From Echinicola arenosa (GTDB lineage: Bacteria; Bacteroidota; Bacteroidia; Cytophagales; Cyclobacteriaceae): a stretch of 64,000 nucleotides of DNA. The notes beneath the pieces are model-generated. The model saw only the letters and a list, made by a program, of their open reading frames with translations, was not told the origin of the DNA and did no database searches. The stretch lies in NCBI RefSeq assembly GCF_014841125.1, contig NZ_JACYTQ010000012.1:1-64000 (forward strand), written 5' to 3'. Positions 1 through 9,119 of the stretch are shown in pieces (the stretch's first letter is position 1; each line of letters starts with the position of its first letter). Made by a program: the position numbers and the translations under genes.

Positions 1-36
1 AAAAAAACCAGAGTCAAACTGACCTTGGGTCAGAAA

Positions 37-70
37 AATAGAGGCCGATTAATGAAAATCGGCCTCTATT
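37..70 (-). terminator. Rho-independent terminator after the carbonic anhydrase gene
   Basis: A perfect 14-bp stem (37-50 with 57-70) closes a 6-base loop. Read on the minus strand it is followed by a run of T (TATTTTT), so it should end the SulP/carbonic anhydrase transcript. A second small hairpin, CTGACC-TTG-GGTCAG at 19-33, lies just beyond it. Confidence 0.8.
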
Positions 71-149
71 GGCTAAAATCGACTGTCAAACTTTTTTAAC
101 TCTTGTTTTGAGACAGCCTCTTTTTTATTCGAACAAAATTTATTTCAAG

Positions 150-788
150 CTAATCGTTCAACAGGGTTTTTGTAAATTCTACCTCGCCCGTTTCCACATC
201 ATAATAACAACCCACAATACCAATATCTCCATTTTCAAATAGTTCCTTTAGAACAGCACTTCGCTCAAGAATTTGGTCCATGGTATGGATGACATTAAAA
301 TGGGCAACCTTTTCCACAAATGAAGGATCAGTCAACTCAGCATCTGGCATCTGCCCTTTGACTTCTTCGATGGATGGATTTACTTTTTCTAAAAGACCTG
401 TAAGGTTTCCCATCTTTACCCCAGCACACGCTCCGTTTACTGCGCCACATTTGCTGTGCCCAAGGACAACAATCAACTTGGAACCTGCCACTTTGCAGGC
501 ATACTCCATACTTCCCAAAATATCCTCATTGGCAATATTTCCAGCAATACGTGTACTGAAAATATCTCCCAATCCTTGATCAAAAACCAATTCGGCAGAA
601 GTCCGACTATCGATGCAGCTTAGTACAATCGCAAATGGCCATTGTCCATCTTTGGTATCATTTACCTGCTCCAGCAAGTTTCGGTTTACCTTCAGGTTAT
701 TTACAAAACGTTGATTACCTTCTTTAAGAAACTGCAATGCTTTGGCAGGTGTAACTGTCGCTTGGGTTTCCGCGGTATGTGCTTTCAT
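150..788 (-). CDS. Beta-class carbonic anhydrase
   Basis: Interconverts CO2 and bicarbonate with a zinc ion. The 212-residue protein shows the beta-class zinc site: Cys58 with the Asp60/Arg62 dyad in SCIDSR, then His111 and Cys114 in GHSKCGA. Length is normal for the family. No signal peptide is visible, so it is probably cytoplasmic. It follows the SulP transporter gene by 21 bases on the same strand, which suggests an operon for bicarbonate uptake and use. The start at 788 is the only good ATG before the conserved region. Confidence 0.95.
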   Translation of the reverse strand: MKAHTAETQATVTPAKALQFLKEGNQRFVNNLKVNRNLLEQVNDTKDGQWPFAIVLSCIDSRTSAELVFDQGLGDIFSTRIAGNIANEDILGSMEYACKVAGSKLIVVLGHSKCGAVNGACAGVKMGNLTGLLEKVNPSIEEVKGQMPDAELTDPSFVEKVAHFNVIHTMDQILERSAVLKELFENGDIGIVGCYYDVETGEVEFTKTLLND

Positions 789-809
789 ATATTTTGAGTC
801 TTATTGATT

Positions 810-2465
810 TTAGTTAATGTGATTGTTATCGTTGATTAATTCGGTAATCACTTCTTTATGAGAGGTTTTACCGTTTTTTCTGTAAGTTAATATTTTCTTG
901 TGTTCAGTTGAAACATGATTGTATTCATCCAAATCGTTTTCAATATTATAAGCTTTTTTAAAGCCTACCAACTTTACATTAATTTCTTTTTCCTGAGCCT
1001 GGATTTCCTTGAATTCTTTGATGAGCTCCAGTACATCATGGGCGACATATACCGTATCAGAAGCATCAATCACTACATTGGCTCCTTTTGGAATATGGTT
1101 TAGGGTTTGCTTAATCGCTGCTTTGTTCAAGAAAGAGACTTCCTGAGCCAAATCTACATGGATGACATCACCATCCTGGTAACCTTCTTTATTGAAATAG
1201 TAACTGCGTTTGGCATTTCCTCTCAACACAAAGAACACACTGATAACGATACCCAAAGCTACTCCTTTCAATAAGTCCAAGAAGACCACCGCACTTAATG
1301 TTGCAACAAAAGGCACAAACTGATATTTACCCTGATTCCAATAGTATTTGAATGTAGCCGGTTTGGCCAACTTATAACCAATCATCAAAAGAATCGCGGC
1401 CAAAGTGGCCAGAGGTATCTTGTTCAAAATAACGGGAATACTCAGCACACTGATCAGTAAAAAAATCCCGTGGATAATGGCAGACATCTTTGATTTTGCT
1501 CCAGAATTTACATTAGCAGTAGTTCTAACTACTACTGAAGTCATTGGAAGCCCACCCAACAAACCACTTACAATGTTTCCAACACCTTGTGCTTTTAACT
1601 CTATATTGGTATTGGTCACTCGCTTCATTGGATCCATGCGGTCAGCAGCTTCCACACATAATAAAGTCTCAATAGAAGCAACTACTGCTATGGTGATGGC
1701 CACTATCCAAACCTCTGGATTGCTTATTGAAGAAAATTGAGGCAAGGTGATTAAGTTTTTAAAATCTTCAATGGACTCCGGAACGGGCAAGCTGACCAAA
1801 TACTTTTCTCCAATGGCCAAAGGACTTCCACTCATTATCAAAACTTGGTTAATCAATACTCCTACGACTACCGCTACCAAAGCTGAAGGCACCAATTTTA
1901 ACCTTTTCAAAGCAGGAACCTTGTCCCAGCCGATCAAGATAGATAGTGAAATGGCCGTTACAAGAATAACCCCTACCTGCACGTCAGTAAATGAAGCTGC
2001 AATTCCAGAAAATATAGCAAATCCTGAACCTACTTCAGCATCAGAGCCCAAAGCCACAGGAATCTGCTTCAAAAAGATAATCACACCAATACCAGCTAGC
2101 ATCCCCGTAATTACATTACTCGGAATATAATTAGAAATACTTCCTGCCCTCATAAAGCCGAGAGCTAGCTGAATGACACCCGACAAGACAACTGCCACCA
2201 AAAAAATTTCAAATGCACCCAAATCTTGGAGTGCCACCAATACAATAGCCGTCAATCCTGCTGCAGGACCAGAAACACTTATATGTGATTGACTAAGTGC
2301 CCCTACTATTATTCCTCCGACTATCCCTGTAATAATTCCTGAAAACAGCGGAGCTCCAGAAGCCATGGCAATGCCTAGACACAATGGAAGCGCTACCAGA
2401 AACACCACCAATCCTGAAGGCACATCGGATTTTAAAGTCGCAAAGAGATTATTCTTCTTTGTCAT
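810..2465 (-). CDS. SulP-family anion transporter with C-terminal STAS domain
   Basis: A 551-residue inner-membrane protein with about 10-12 hydrophobic segments from residue 15 to about 420 and a STAS domain over roughly 440-530 (region beginning DVIHVDLAQEVSFLN). SulP proteins carry sulfate, bicarbonate or other anions. The downstream carbonic anhydrase gene points to bicarbonate, but the sequence alone does not settle the substrate. It is the first gene of a two-gene minus-strand operon. A perfect inverted repeat lies 45-66 bases upstream of the ATG. Confidence 0.93.
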   Translation of the reverse strand: MTKKNNLFATLKSDVPSGLVVFLVALPLCLGIAMASGAPLFSGIITGIVGGIIVGALSQSHISVSGPAAGLTAIVLVALQDLGAFEIFLVAVVLSGVIQLALGFMRAGSISNYIPSNVITGMLAGIGVIIFLKQIPVALGSDAEVGSGFAIFSGIAASFTDVQVGVILVTAISLSILIGWDKVPALKRLKLVPSALVAVVVGVLINQVLIMSGSPLAIGEKYLVSLPVPESIEDFKNLITLPQFSSISNPEVWIVAITIAVVASIETLLCVEAADRMDPMKRVTNTNIELKAQGVGNIVSGLLGGLPMTSVVVRTTANVNSGAKSKMSAIIHGIFLLISVLSIPVILNKIPLATLAAILLMIGYKLAKPATFKYYWNQGKYQFVPFVATLSAVVFLDLLKGVALGIVISVFFVLRGNAKRSYYFNKEGYQDGDVIHVDLAQEVSFLNKAAIKQTLNHIPKGANVVIDASDTVYVAHDVLELIKEFKEIQAQEKEINVKLVGFKKAYNIENDLDEYNHVSTEHKKILTYRKNGKTSHKEVITELINDNNHIN

Positions 2466-2509
2466 AAAATTTTGTTCGTTATATTATTCAAACTGTACAA
2501 TCGATAATA

Positions 2510-2531
2510 TTTTATATCCTCAGATATAAAA
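2510..2531. promoter_or_regulatory. Inverted repeat upstream of the SulP gene
   Basis: TTTTATATC-CTCA-GATATAAAA is a perfect 9-bp inverted repeat with a 4-base spacer in the leader of the SulP gene. No T-run follows in a useful direction, so it reads as an operator or a leader hairpin. No regulator is known. Confidence 0.4.
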
Positions 2532-2609
2532 CACCAATACTCAACACCTAAAATTAAACAGTTCAGGAATGAGCACAACTTCCTAAGAGAAGCTATCTTT
2601 AACAAAATT

Positions 2610-2969
2610 TTATGATAATTCTGGAGGGGGACAAAATTGATCAGCCATTACAAAGGCATAATCTTTTTCTCTGTGGTAGTCTAAATTACCTTTATCTAGG
2701 AAAATAGTGACAAACACTTTCCAGTTTTCCATTCTTTTGATAAACTCAGACTTTTCTGTTTTATTATTCTCAGCACTTTCCTCTTCCTCTTCCACTACGG
2801 AGTAAAACATGGAAACATCAACATTACTATCCACCAAAACTATTACAGTTGGGGCAAATACAAATATCCCAAACAGCACCAAAAATAGTGCGGCTATTTG
2901 TTTGCGATTGTATGTAGACGTTTCTTTCAAGCTTATTTTTAAAAGATTTGTATATTGATAGTACGCCAA
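2610..2969 (-). CDS. Small membrane-anchored protein of unknown function
   Basis: This 119-residue protein has one clear hydrophobic segment at about residues 24-46, an acidic stretch (VVEEEEESAE) just after it, and a C-terminal CPPPE motif. It is probably anchored in the inner membrane with the C-terminal part outside. I do not recognise a characterised family. It stands between the SulP operon and two aldo/keto reductase genes, all on the minus strand. A perfect 14-bp palindrome sits 80 bases upstream of the start, so it may be regulated separately from the reductases. Confidence 0.7.
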   Translation of the reverse strand: MAYYQYTNLLKISLKETSTYNRKQIAALFLVLFGIFVFAPTVIVLVDSNVDVSMFYSVVEEEEESAENNKTEKSEFIKRMENWKVFVTIFLDKGNLDYHREKDYAFVMADQFCPPPELS

Positions 2970-3048
2970 AAATAATCAAAAGTTTGCGAAAATCGTAAAC
3001 ACCAACCTTCAAATATCTCGAAAAAACACTGTTTTCAAGGCATTTCTA

Positions 3049-3062
3049 TTGACTTAAGTCAA
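3049..3062. promoter_or_regulatory. CRP/FNR-like palindrome TTGACTTAAGTCAA
   Basis: A perfect 14-bp palindrome in the 148-base space between the aldo/keto reductase stop and the small membrane protein start. Its form resembles CRP/FNR-family sites (TTGAN6TCAA type). The target would be the 2610-2969 gene. Assignment to a regulator family is inference. Confidence 0.45.
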
Positions 3063-3117
3063 ATAAATACCTGACCTCACCTTTAATGACCAATAATAAA
3101 AAAATTATACCTCTAAA

Positions 3118-4014
3118 TCATCGATGCGCCGAATATACATTTCTCGGCAATGAATTTCGAATTTCGATCAACTTAGAGCGAAGCTCTTCATCTATCTCTA
3201 AAGCAGTCAGTGTTTCATGAAGTTGACTTTCAGTACGAATTCCGCTAACTACGGATGCCACCGCCCTGTGCTGTAAGGGGAAATTCAACACCAACTTCCT
3301 GATAGCATCAAGGCCCTCTCCCTTTTGACTCAGCATCGATTTGATCTTGGCCACATCTTCTTCAGTCCAATTCAAATATTCTTTAGCGGGCTTACCCAAC
3401 AAAATACCCTTGGCATAGGCTCCACGGACCAGAACACTGATGTTTTTCTGATCCAGCAAGTCCAAGCAAATTTCTTCCGGTCTTCGATCCAACATACTGT
3501 ATTGCATCATCACTCCTGAAATATTGGACTTATCTACATAGCTCTTAATGACATTGGGACGGATGGAAGAAATCCCGTAAGCCCTTATCTTCCCTATTTC
3601 TTTTAAAGCCTCAAATGCTTCAATGGTCTCATCAATAGGGTCTTCAATCGTTCCACCATGCAACTGATAAAAATCAATATAATCTGTTTGGAGTCTGGCT
3701 AAGCTTTTATCCACCGCTTTTAAAATATATGACTTGCTCGGGTTCCAATCCCAACCATTTCCATCTTCTCGTATTTGATTTCCTACCTTAGTGGCAAGAA
3801 TTATGTCGCTCCTATTCTCCTTTAGTGCTTCTCCGACAAGCCTTTCATTTTCTCCTGCATCATATAAATCTGCTGTATCAAAATAGTTGATTCCTTGATC
3901 AATTGCCTTTTTAACAAGCGTAATATCATGTTGTTTGCTTCCTTTGAGAGACATGCAGCCAAATGAGACTTCACTTATTTTGATATCAGACTTTCCTAAT
4001 GGATTATATTTCAT
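3118..4014 (-). CDS. Aldo/keto reductase
   Basis: A cytoplasmic NADPH-dependent oxidoreductase of 298 residues that reduces carbonyls on sugars, aldehydes or similar small molecules. The AKR catalytic tetrad is visible: Asp46 and Tyr51 in FDTADLYDAGENE, Lys76 in ATKVG, and His119 in QLHGG. The barrel is complete and of normal length. It lies 31 bases downstream of a second aldo/keto reductase gene on the same strand. The two proteins are clearly different, so this is not a recent duplication. The natural substrate cannot be read from the sequence. Confidence 0.9.
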   Translation of the reverse strand: MKYNPLGKSDIKISEVSFGCMSLKGSKQHDITLVKKAIDQGINYFDTADLYDAGENERLVGEALKENRSDIILATKVGNQIREDGNGWDWNPSKSYILKAVDKSLARLQTDYIDFYQLHGGTIEDPIDETIEAFEALKEIGKIRAYGISSIRPNVIKSYVDKSNISGVMMQYSMLDRRPEEICLDLLDQKNISVLVRGAYAKGILLGKPAKEYLNWTEEDVAKIKSMLSQKGEGLDAIRKLVLNFPLQHRAVASVVSGIRTESQLHETLTALEIDEELRSKLIEIRNSLPRNVYSAHR

Positions 4015-4045
4015 TTTACGCGTAAAGGTTAGTGTTTTAACTCAA

Positions 4046-5032
4046 TCACCAAAGCTGATGCACATCAGCTTTGATATACTTTTCATAGACACTTTTCACA
4101 GCTGTCATTTGTTCAGTACTAAGGTTTGGCAATTCAGCTGCATTGATGTTATCGATTACTTGACTTTCTCTTGAGGCGCCAGGAATCACGGTACTCACCT
4201 CATCAAACATCAAAATCCACCTTAAAGCCCACTTGGCCAAGGGTTCAACTCCAGAGAAAATCTCCTTTAGTTCTTCAACAGCAGTCAATCCCTTTTCAAA
4301 ATCAACTCCAGAAAAAGTCTCTCCTTTATCAAAAGCCTTTCCTTCTCTATTAAAATGTCTATGGTCATTTTCATCAAACTTTCTATTCATTGTCATTTTC
4401 CCAGAAAGCATACCACTTGCCAAAGGAACACGAGCAATTATTCCTACATTTTTAGCCTTTGCCATTTTAAAGAAAGTTTCAGATGGCTTTTGACGAAACA
4501 TATTAAAGATTATCTGGACAGTCGTCACATTGGAATATTGGATAGCCAACTCCCCTTCCATAACCTTTTCCACACTAACTCCCATATTCCTGATTTTGCC
4601 TTCATCTTTTAACCGGTCAAAAAGCTCAAATATTTCACCCCGCCGAAAAACTTCTGTTGGAGGACAGTGCAATTGAATAAGATCAAGTGTTTCCAGCTGC
4701 ATATTTTTAAGGCTTGCTTCCACATAGGCCCTCAGTGCCGCTGGCGTATAACCTTCATTGACATGAGGGTTAATTTGTCTTCCACATTTTGTCGCCACAA
4801 AAACATCTTCTGATCGGCTTTTAAGCAGTTTCCCCACAGCTGCCTCGCTCATCCCTGCATCATATACATCCGCAGTATCAAGGAAATTCACTCCATTATC
4901 TATAGCGGCATTTAAAATTTTTTCCGCGGACTTCCCATCAAAAGAGCCTCCCCAACCTCCTCCTACTTGCCAAGTCCCAAGGGATATTTCCGACACATTC
5001 AATCCAGTCTTTCCAAGCTTTCTATATTTCAT
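4046..5032 (-). CDS. Aldo/keto reductase
   Basis: A 328-residue AKR with tetrad Asp52, Tyr57 (LDTADVYDAG), Lys82 (VATKCG) and His122 (IQLHCPP). The C-terminal region around PGASRESQVIDNINA is the usual cofactor-phosphate binding segment of this superfamily. It is the upstream gene of a two-gene minus-strand pair with the preceding reductase. It is divergent from the Dabb-domain gene, with a 198-base shared intergenic region. Substrate unknown. Confidence 0.9.
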   Translation of the reverse strand: MKYRKLGKTGLNVSEISLGTWQVGGGWGGSFDGKSAEKILNAAIDNGVNFLDTADVYDAGMSEAAVGKLLKSRSEDVFVATKCGRQINPHVNEGYTPAALRAYVEASLKNMQLETLDLIQLHCPPTEVFRRGEIFELFDRLKDEGKIRNMGVSVEKVMEGELAIQYSNVTTVQIIFNMFRQKPSETFFKMAKAKNVGIIARVPLASGMLSGKMTMNRKFDENDHRHFNREGKAFDKGETFSGVDFEKGLTAVEELKEIFSGVEPLAKWALRWILMFDEVSTVIPGASRESQVIDNINAAELPNLSTEQMTAVKSVYEKYIKADVHQLW

Positions 5033-5109
5033 GATTCACCAATATTATTTTTAGCCATTTATTTTATTTACATTTATCTTGTTAAGCTGTAATTACAAAA
5101 TCCAACCCA

Positions 5110-5140
5110 TTGTAACTTATACATTAAAGTAGTACTTTCG
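5110..5140 (+). promoter_or_regulatory. Candidate Bacteroidota promoter for the Dabb gene
   Basis: A -33 element TTG at 5110-5112 is followed, after 20 bases, by TACTTTCG at 5133-5140, close to the Bacteroidota -7 consensus TAnnTTTG. The -7 box is also half of the small palindrome AAAGTA-G-TACTTT (5126-5138). Transcription would start near 5148, giving a leader of about 80 bases. Confidence 0.45.
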
Positions 5141-5230
5141 TACACATAATAATTTAATTCATAACATAGCTTTTCATTAACTATCCATAACATTGTTTAG
5201 TTAATCAATATTAAACAAGATCTGTTAACT

Positions 5231-5623
5231 ATGAAAACTAGAAGGAAATTTATTAACAGCCTTTTGATCCTAGGAACGGGGCTTTTCGCTTCCAAAAAAG
5301 CTAGTGCCCACCCTGCAAAATCAGTATTGATTCACCAGGTGTATTTCTGGTTAAAAAACCCAAATAAAGACCTCAAAGGCTTTATTGAAGGATGTGAAAA
5401 GTTAGTTAAAATTGACAGTATAAAAAAAGCATATATCGGTACTCCAGCCGTAACAGAGAGAAGGGATGTAGTGGACCATTCTTTTCAGGTTTCCCTTACC
5501 GTATATTTTGATTCAATAGAAGACCATAACCACTACCAATTACATGAAGACCACAAAGCTTTTATTGCTGCCCATGAAGATAAATGGAAAAGGGTTCAAG
5601 TGTATGACACAAAAATTAAATGA
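5231..5623 (+). CDS. Exported Dabb-domain (stress-responsive alpha-beta barrel) protein
   Basis: A 130-residue protein with an N-terminal export signal of twin-arginine type (TRRKFIN at residues 3-9, hydrophobic stretch to about 22, ASA-H cleavage region). It is followed by a complete Dabb ferredoxin-like domain beginning at HQVYFWLKNP and ending near KWKRVQVYD. Dabb proteins form small dimeric barrels, and many have no known reaction. A Tat signal would imply folding or cofactor binding before export. The hybrid kinase gene starts 60 bases downstream on the same strand, so co-transcription is possible. Confidence 0.82.
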   Translation: MKTRRKFINSLLILGTGLFASKKASAHPAKSVLIHQVYFWLKNPNKDLKGFIEGCEKLVKIDSIKKAYIGTPAVTERRDVVDHSFQVSLTVYFDSIEDHNHYQLHEDHKAFIAAHEDKWKRVQVYDTKIK

Positions 5624-5683
5624 TCCAGTTTTGATATCCAATTTCCTCCACACACTTGGATCATAAATCTGAAGATAGTTTTA

Positions 5684-8398
5684 ATGAAAAACCTGATTTT
5701 CATATTTGCTTTCATTCTTTGCTTACAAAATAGTTTGGGCAGCCCTTTGCAGGTGAGTTCTCCCCAAACTTCCCTCTCTGTGGAAGGCAAAATTGACAGT
5801 TTAAACAATTGGGCAGAAGTCAACATTGAAAAGAACATTCAAGATGCACTCTACAATTCCTTGGAAGCACTAGAGCTGGCCAAAAAAGAGAACTATACCC
5901 TTGGTGAGGCTGAAAGTATGATCAATTTAGGTTGGATCTATTACAGGATGAATGACTACACAAAAGCGATTGATTATGCTTTTAAGGGCCATCAAAGTAT
6001 CATCCCCCTCAACAACCCCAGGTTAACCGTCAGATCATTTTTTAACATTGGAGCCATTTATACTGAAGCTACAGGACAAATGGATGTAGCTTTGGAATAC
6101 TTCCGAAAAGCATATGAAAAAAGCCTCCCATTAAACGACAGAGTCCTAACCGGAAGGGCTCTCAATAATATTGCGTTCATTCTTTGCCAAATAGGAAATT
6201 ACGATGAAGCTGAAAAGTTAATCACCCCTTTTCTATCAAACCAGCGGAATGACTTTTTAGAATCTTTTGCCTTAAGGACTTTAGGTGATATACAAGCGGC
6301 CAAAGGAGATACCACGACAGCCCTTGCCACTTACCATAATTCCTATGACATCCTTAGCAATGAAAAATACTATAGCACATTAGTGAGCTGTATTATCAGA
6401 ATTTCCAGAATATACATGGCACAAGGAGAATATTTCAAAGCCAAGTTATATTTAGATAAAGGCAATAAAATAAGTCTATCCGACAATTATAAGGAGCACA
6501 TGATCGAAATCAACAGCATGTATTCTTCATATTATGAACATCTTGGAAATTGGAAACTGGCCCTGAGTTATCAAAAGAAATATGCCGCACTCCAAGACAG
6601 CCTTCACAATCAGGTCAGTTCCCAAAACATGGGCAGACTGGAGGCAAAGTTTGATTTTGATCAGAGGCTGGATGCTATCAATACTGAAATGGCACTGAAT
6701 GAAAAGTTGATCAATGAAAAACTTGAACAACAAATTTTCCGTCGTAACATTTTCTTGGCCGGATTTATCCTTATGATCATCCTGGTGACTATCATTTTAT
6801 TTAGTACCTATAGAATCAGAAAGTCCAAACAACTGGCAGAATCCGCCAATCAAGCCAAATCTGATTTTATTTCAAGTATGAGCCATGAGATCAGAACCCC
6901 TCTGAATGGCGTGATAGGTTTTTCAGACTTGCTCACCTCTACCCCACTTGACAACAGCCAAAAACAGTATATCACCTTAATCAACCAATCTGCCAAATCA
7001 TTAATGGAAATTGTTAATGACATTTTAGATTTCTCTAAAATTGAGGCGGGGAAATTAGAGATTGAAACCACCACAACCAACATCTATGAATTGGGCATCG
7101 AGACAATAAATTTGGTGGCTTTTCAGGCGCATAAAAAGAACCTTGAGCTAATTTTGGATATTGATGAAAGTATTCCCCACTTGGTATTGGCTGACCAAAT
7201 TAGGATCAAGCAAATCTTGATCAACCTGTTAAGCAATGCGGTCAAGTTTACCACTAGGGGTGAAATAGAACTAAAAATACTTCGATTAGATTCAGAAGCT
7301 GAAGGCAACGCAAATATCAGGTTTTCGGTAAGAGATACAGGAACTGGAATCAACCGTAAAAATCAGAAAAAAATATTCCAAGCATTCACACAGGAAGATT
7401 CGTCAACAGCCCGTAAATTCGGAGGAACAGGTCTTGGACTTGCCATCTCTAAAAAGCTGCTAGAAATGATGAATAGCGAAATCCATCTGCAAAGCGAGAT
7501 TGATAAGGGAAGTAATTTTTGGTTTGACCTTGATTTAACCGTTTTGAAGGAAAAAAATGAAAATGAAGAAAACATTAACGCCACTGACCTCAATGTTCTA
7601 ATCATTGAGGATAACCAAAGCCATGCAAATGTAATCCAGAAATTACTCCATAATATGGAGGCCAATTATGAGCTTGCCAGTAGCGAAAGGGAGGCGTTAG
7701 AACTTTTGGAAACAGGACAAAAATTTGGATTGATATTGGTTAGCCAAAGGCTTTATAACATTGATGGGGCTAACCTTGTCAAAAAACTAAAGGAGCAACC
7801 CGACCTTATACCTGCTTCAACCAAAACAGTATTAATGCACAATGCGTTTGTTCAAGACTTGAAGATCCCTTCTTATCTAGATGCTTATTTGATCAAACCA
7901 GTTAAGCGCCCCAATCTAGCCCATATCATCAAAAAAATAACGGACAACTCACCGGATGAGGAAGCAGCCCAATATCACGACCAGAATCCTAACCTGGAAG
8001 AACTTATGCAAATCAGTCCTACGATTATGGTGGCAGAGGACAATCAGGTAAATATGATCCTCACCAAAAAACTATTGACATCGCTCATACCAAAAGTAAA
8101 TATCCTGGAAGCCAAAAACGGAAAACAAGCCATCAAAATCTTTAAGGAAAACAACATAGACTTGATTTTTATGGATATTCAGATGCCAGGTCTGAATGGA
8201 TATGAGGCCACAGAAGCTATCAGAGAATATGAAAACTCAGATAGGCATACTCCCATTATCGCTTTGACAGCAGGGATTCTTAACAATGAAAGGCAGAAGT
8301 GTTTGGACTCTGGATTAGATGATTATACTCCGAAACCAATGAACAAAACGGCCATTGCCAACATTTTAATTCATTGGCTTACTCAAAAAGTCAGCTAA
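5684..8398 (+). CDS. TPR-sensor hybrid histidine kinase with two receiver domains
   Basis: A 904-residue inner-membrane signalling protein. A signal peptide (residues 1-19) leads a periplasmic TPR-rich sensor to about 330, then a short coiled coil and one membrane helix at about 356-377. HisKA follows with phospho-acceptor His401 in SHEIRTPLNG. The HATPase domain has the N box INLLSNAVKF and the G boxes DTGTGI and GGTGLGLAIS. The first receiver (from about residue 637) keeps the acidic pocket (IIEDN), but the expected phospho-acceptor Asp is Ser in LILVSQRLYNIDG. The second (from about 779) is complete, with Asp831 in FMDIQMPG and Lys in TPKPM. Phosphate should therefore flow from His401 to the second receiver, directly or through an HPt protein elsewhere. 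The ligand is unknown. Confidence 0.93.
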   Translation: MKNLIFIFAFILCLQNSLGSPLQVSSPQTSLSVEGKIDSLNNWAEVNIEKNIQDALYNSLEALELAKKENYTLGEAESMINLGWIYYRMNDYTKAIDYAFKGHQSIIPLNNPRLTVRSFFNIGAIYTEATGQMDVALEYFRKAYEKSLPLNDRVLTGRALNNIAFILCQIGNYDEAEKLITPFLSNQRNDFLESFALRTLGDIQAAKGDTTTALATYHNSYDILSNEKYYSTLVSCIIRISRIYMAQGEYFKAKLYLDKGNKISLSDNYKEHMIEINSMYSSYYEHLGNWKLALSYQKKYAALQDSLHNQVSSQNMGRLEAKFDFDQRLDAINTEMALNEKLINEKLEQQIFRRNIFLAGFILMIILVTIILFSTYRIRKSKQLAESANQAKSDFISSMSHEIRTPLNGVIGFSDLLTSTPLDNSQKQYITLINQSAKSLMEIVNDILDFSKIEAGKLEIETTTTNIYELGIETINLVAFQAHKKNLELILDIDESIPHLVLADQIRIKQILINLLSNAVKFTTRGEIELKILRLDSEAEGNANIRFSVRDTGTGINRKNQKKIFQAFTQEDSSTARKFGGTGLGLAISKKLLEMMNSEIHLQSEIDKGSNFWFDLDLTVLKEKNENEENINATDLNVLIIEDNQSHANVIQKLLHNMEANYELASSEREALELLETGQKFGLILVSQRLYNIDGANLVKKLKEQPDLIPASTKTVLMHNAFVQDLKIPSYLDAYLIKPVKRPNLAHIIKKITDNSPDEEAAQYHDQNPNLEELMQISPTIMVAEDNQVNMILTKKLLTSLIPKVNILEAKNGKQAIKIFKENNIDLIFMDIQMPGLNGYEATEAIREYENSDRHTPIIALTAGILNNERQKCLDSGLDDYTPKPMNKTAIANILIHWLTQKVS

Positions 8399-8430
8399 AA
8401 AGGGCACTTGATCTCAACCAATTGCCCTTT
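8399..8430. terminator. Weak bidirectional hairpin between the kinase and hslV
   Basis: AAAGGGCA (8399-8406) pairs with TGCCCTTT (8423-8430) across a 16-base loop, directly after the kinase stop codon. The two flanking genes converge here. The U-run is poor, so termination strength is uncertain. Confidence 0.45.
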
Positions 8431-8454
8431 AGAATTCCTATTGTCAAATTTGTT

Positions 8455-8994
8455 TTACTTTACTTTTTCTATTACCAAATTATGATTGGTATAAATACAA
8501 ATTTCCGCTGCAATATTCAAACTCTCTTTGACCATTTCTTCAGCTGACAATTGAGGGGCAAACTTCTTTAATGCTCGGGCTGCAGACTGAGCGTACATGC
8601 TCCCGGACCCAATGGTAGCAATGGCTTCATCTGGCTCGATCACATCTCCTGTACCGGAAATGATTAGCACATCTTCTGCATCTGCCACAATCATCATAGC
8701 TTCCAACTTGCTTAACATTCTATCTGTCCGCCACTCCTTGGCAAGTTCAACAGCTGCTCTTTTCATATTATTTCCAAAAGCCCCCAATTTCTCTTCAAAT
8801 TTTTCTAAAAGTGTAAAAGCATCAGCGGTGGATCCCGCAAAGCCAGTGACAATTTTTCCTCCTTGGAGTACTCGAACTTTCTTCACACTGCTCTTGGCAA
8901 CAGTATTACCTAGGGTAGCCTGTCCATCTGCACCAATGACTACTTCTCCATTATGTTTTATCGCCACAACCGTGGTTGATCTCAATTTCTCCAT
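8455..8994 (-). CDS. hslV: ATP-dependent protease proteolytic subunit HslV
   Basis: Proteolytic core of the HslVU (ClpQY) protease, a cytoplasmic dodecamer related to the proteasome beta subunit. The family start region [16 protein letters not shown] sets the ATG at 8994 and makes Thr7 the likely N-terminal nucleophile after removal of a six-residue propeptide. The resulting 179 residues match the family. [21 protein letters not shown] and the [10 protein letters not shown] segment are typical. An in-frame upstream ATG at 9084 would add 30 unrelated residues and would run across the terminator of the preceding gene, so it is not used. No hslU gene lies nearby in the window. Confidence 0.96.
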   Translation of the reverse strand: MEKLRSTTVVAIKHNGEVVIGADGQATLGNTVAKSSVKKVRVLQGGKIVTGFAGSTADAFTLLEKFEEKLGAFGNNMKRAAVELAKEWRTDRMLSKLEAMMIVADAEDVLIISGTGDVIEPDEAIATIGSGSMYAQSAARALKKFAPQLSAEEMVKESLNIAAEICIYTNHNLVIEKVK

Positions 8995-9041
8995 AGTATT
9001 AAAATGTTTGATATACTGATTGACAAAAACTATACTAAAAG

Positions 9042-9079
9042 AAAAAGTCCTGTCAGGAAAACACCAAACAGGACTTTTT
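9042..9079 (-). terminator. Rho-independent terminator after the PDH E2 gene
   Basis: AAAAAGTCCTGT (9042-9053) pairs perfectly over 12 bp with ACAGGACTTTTT (9068-9079), with a 14-base loop. On the minus strand it lies 41 bases past the E2 stop codon and ends in a T-run. It separates the E2 transcript from hslV. Confidence 0.8.
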
Positions 9080-9119
9080 GACATATCATTCAGCTGTAAA
9101 TCATATACAGCAGTTTTTC

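Noticed and set aside
84-117. GACTGTC...GACAGCC imperfect repeat, resembling an insertion-sequence end
   Set aside because: No transposase, matching second end or target duplication is seen; it is better read as part of a terminator region.
8995-9084. 30-residue N-terminal extension of HslV
   Set aside because: It crosses the E2 terminator and would bury the catalytic Thr; the ATG at 8994 gives the normal protein.
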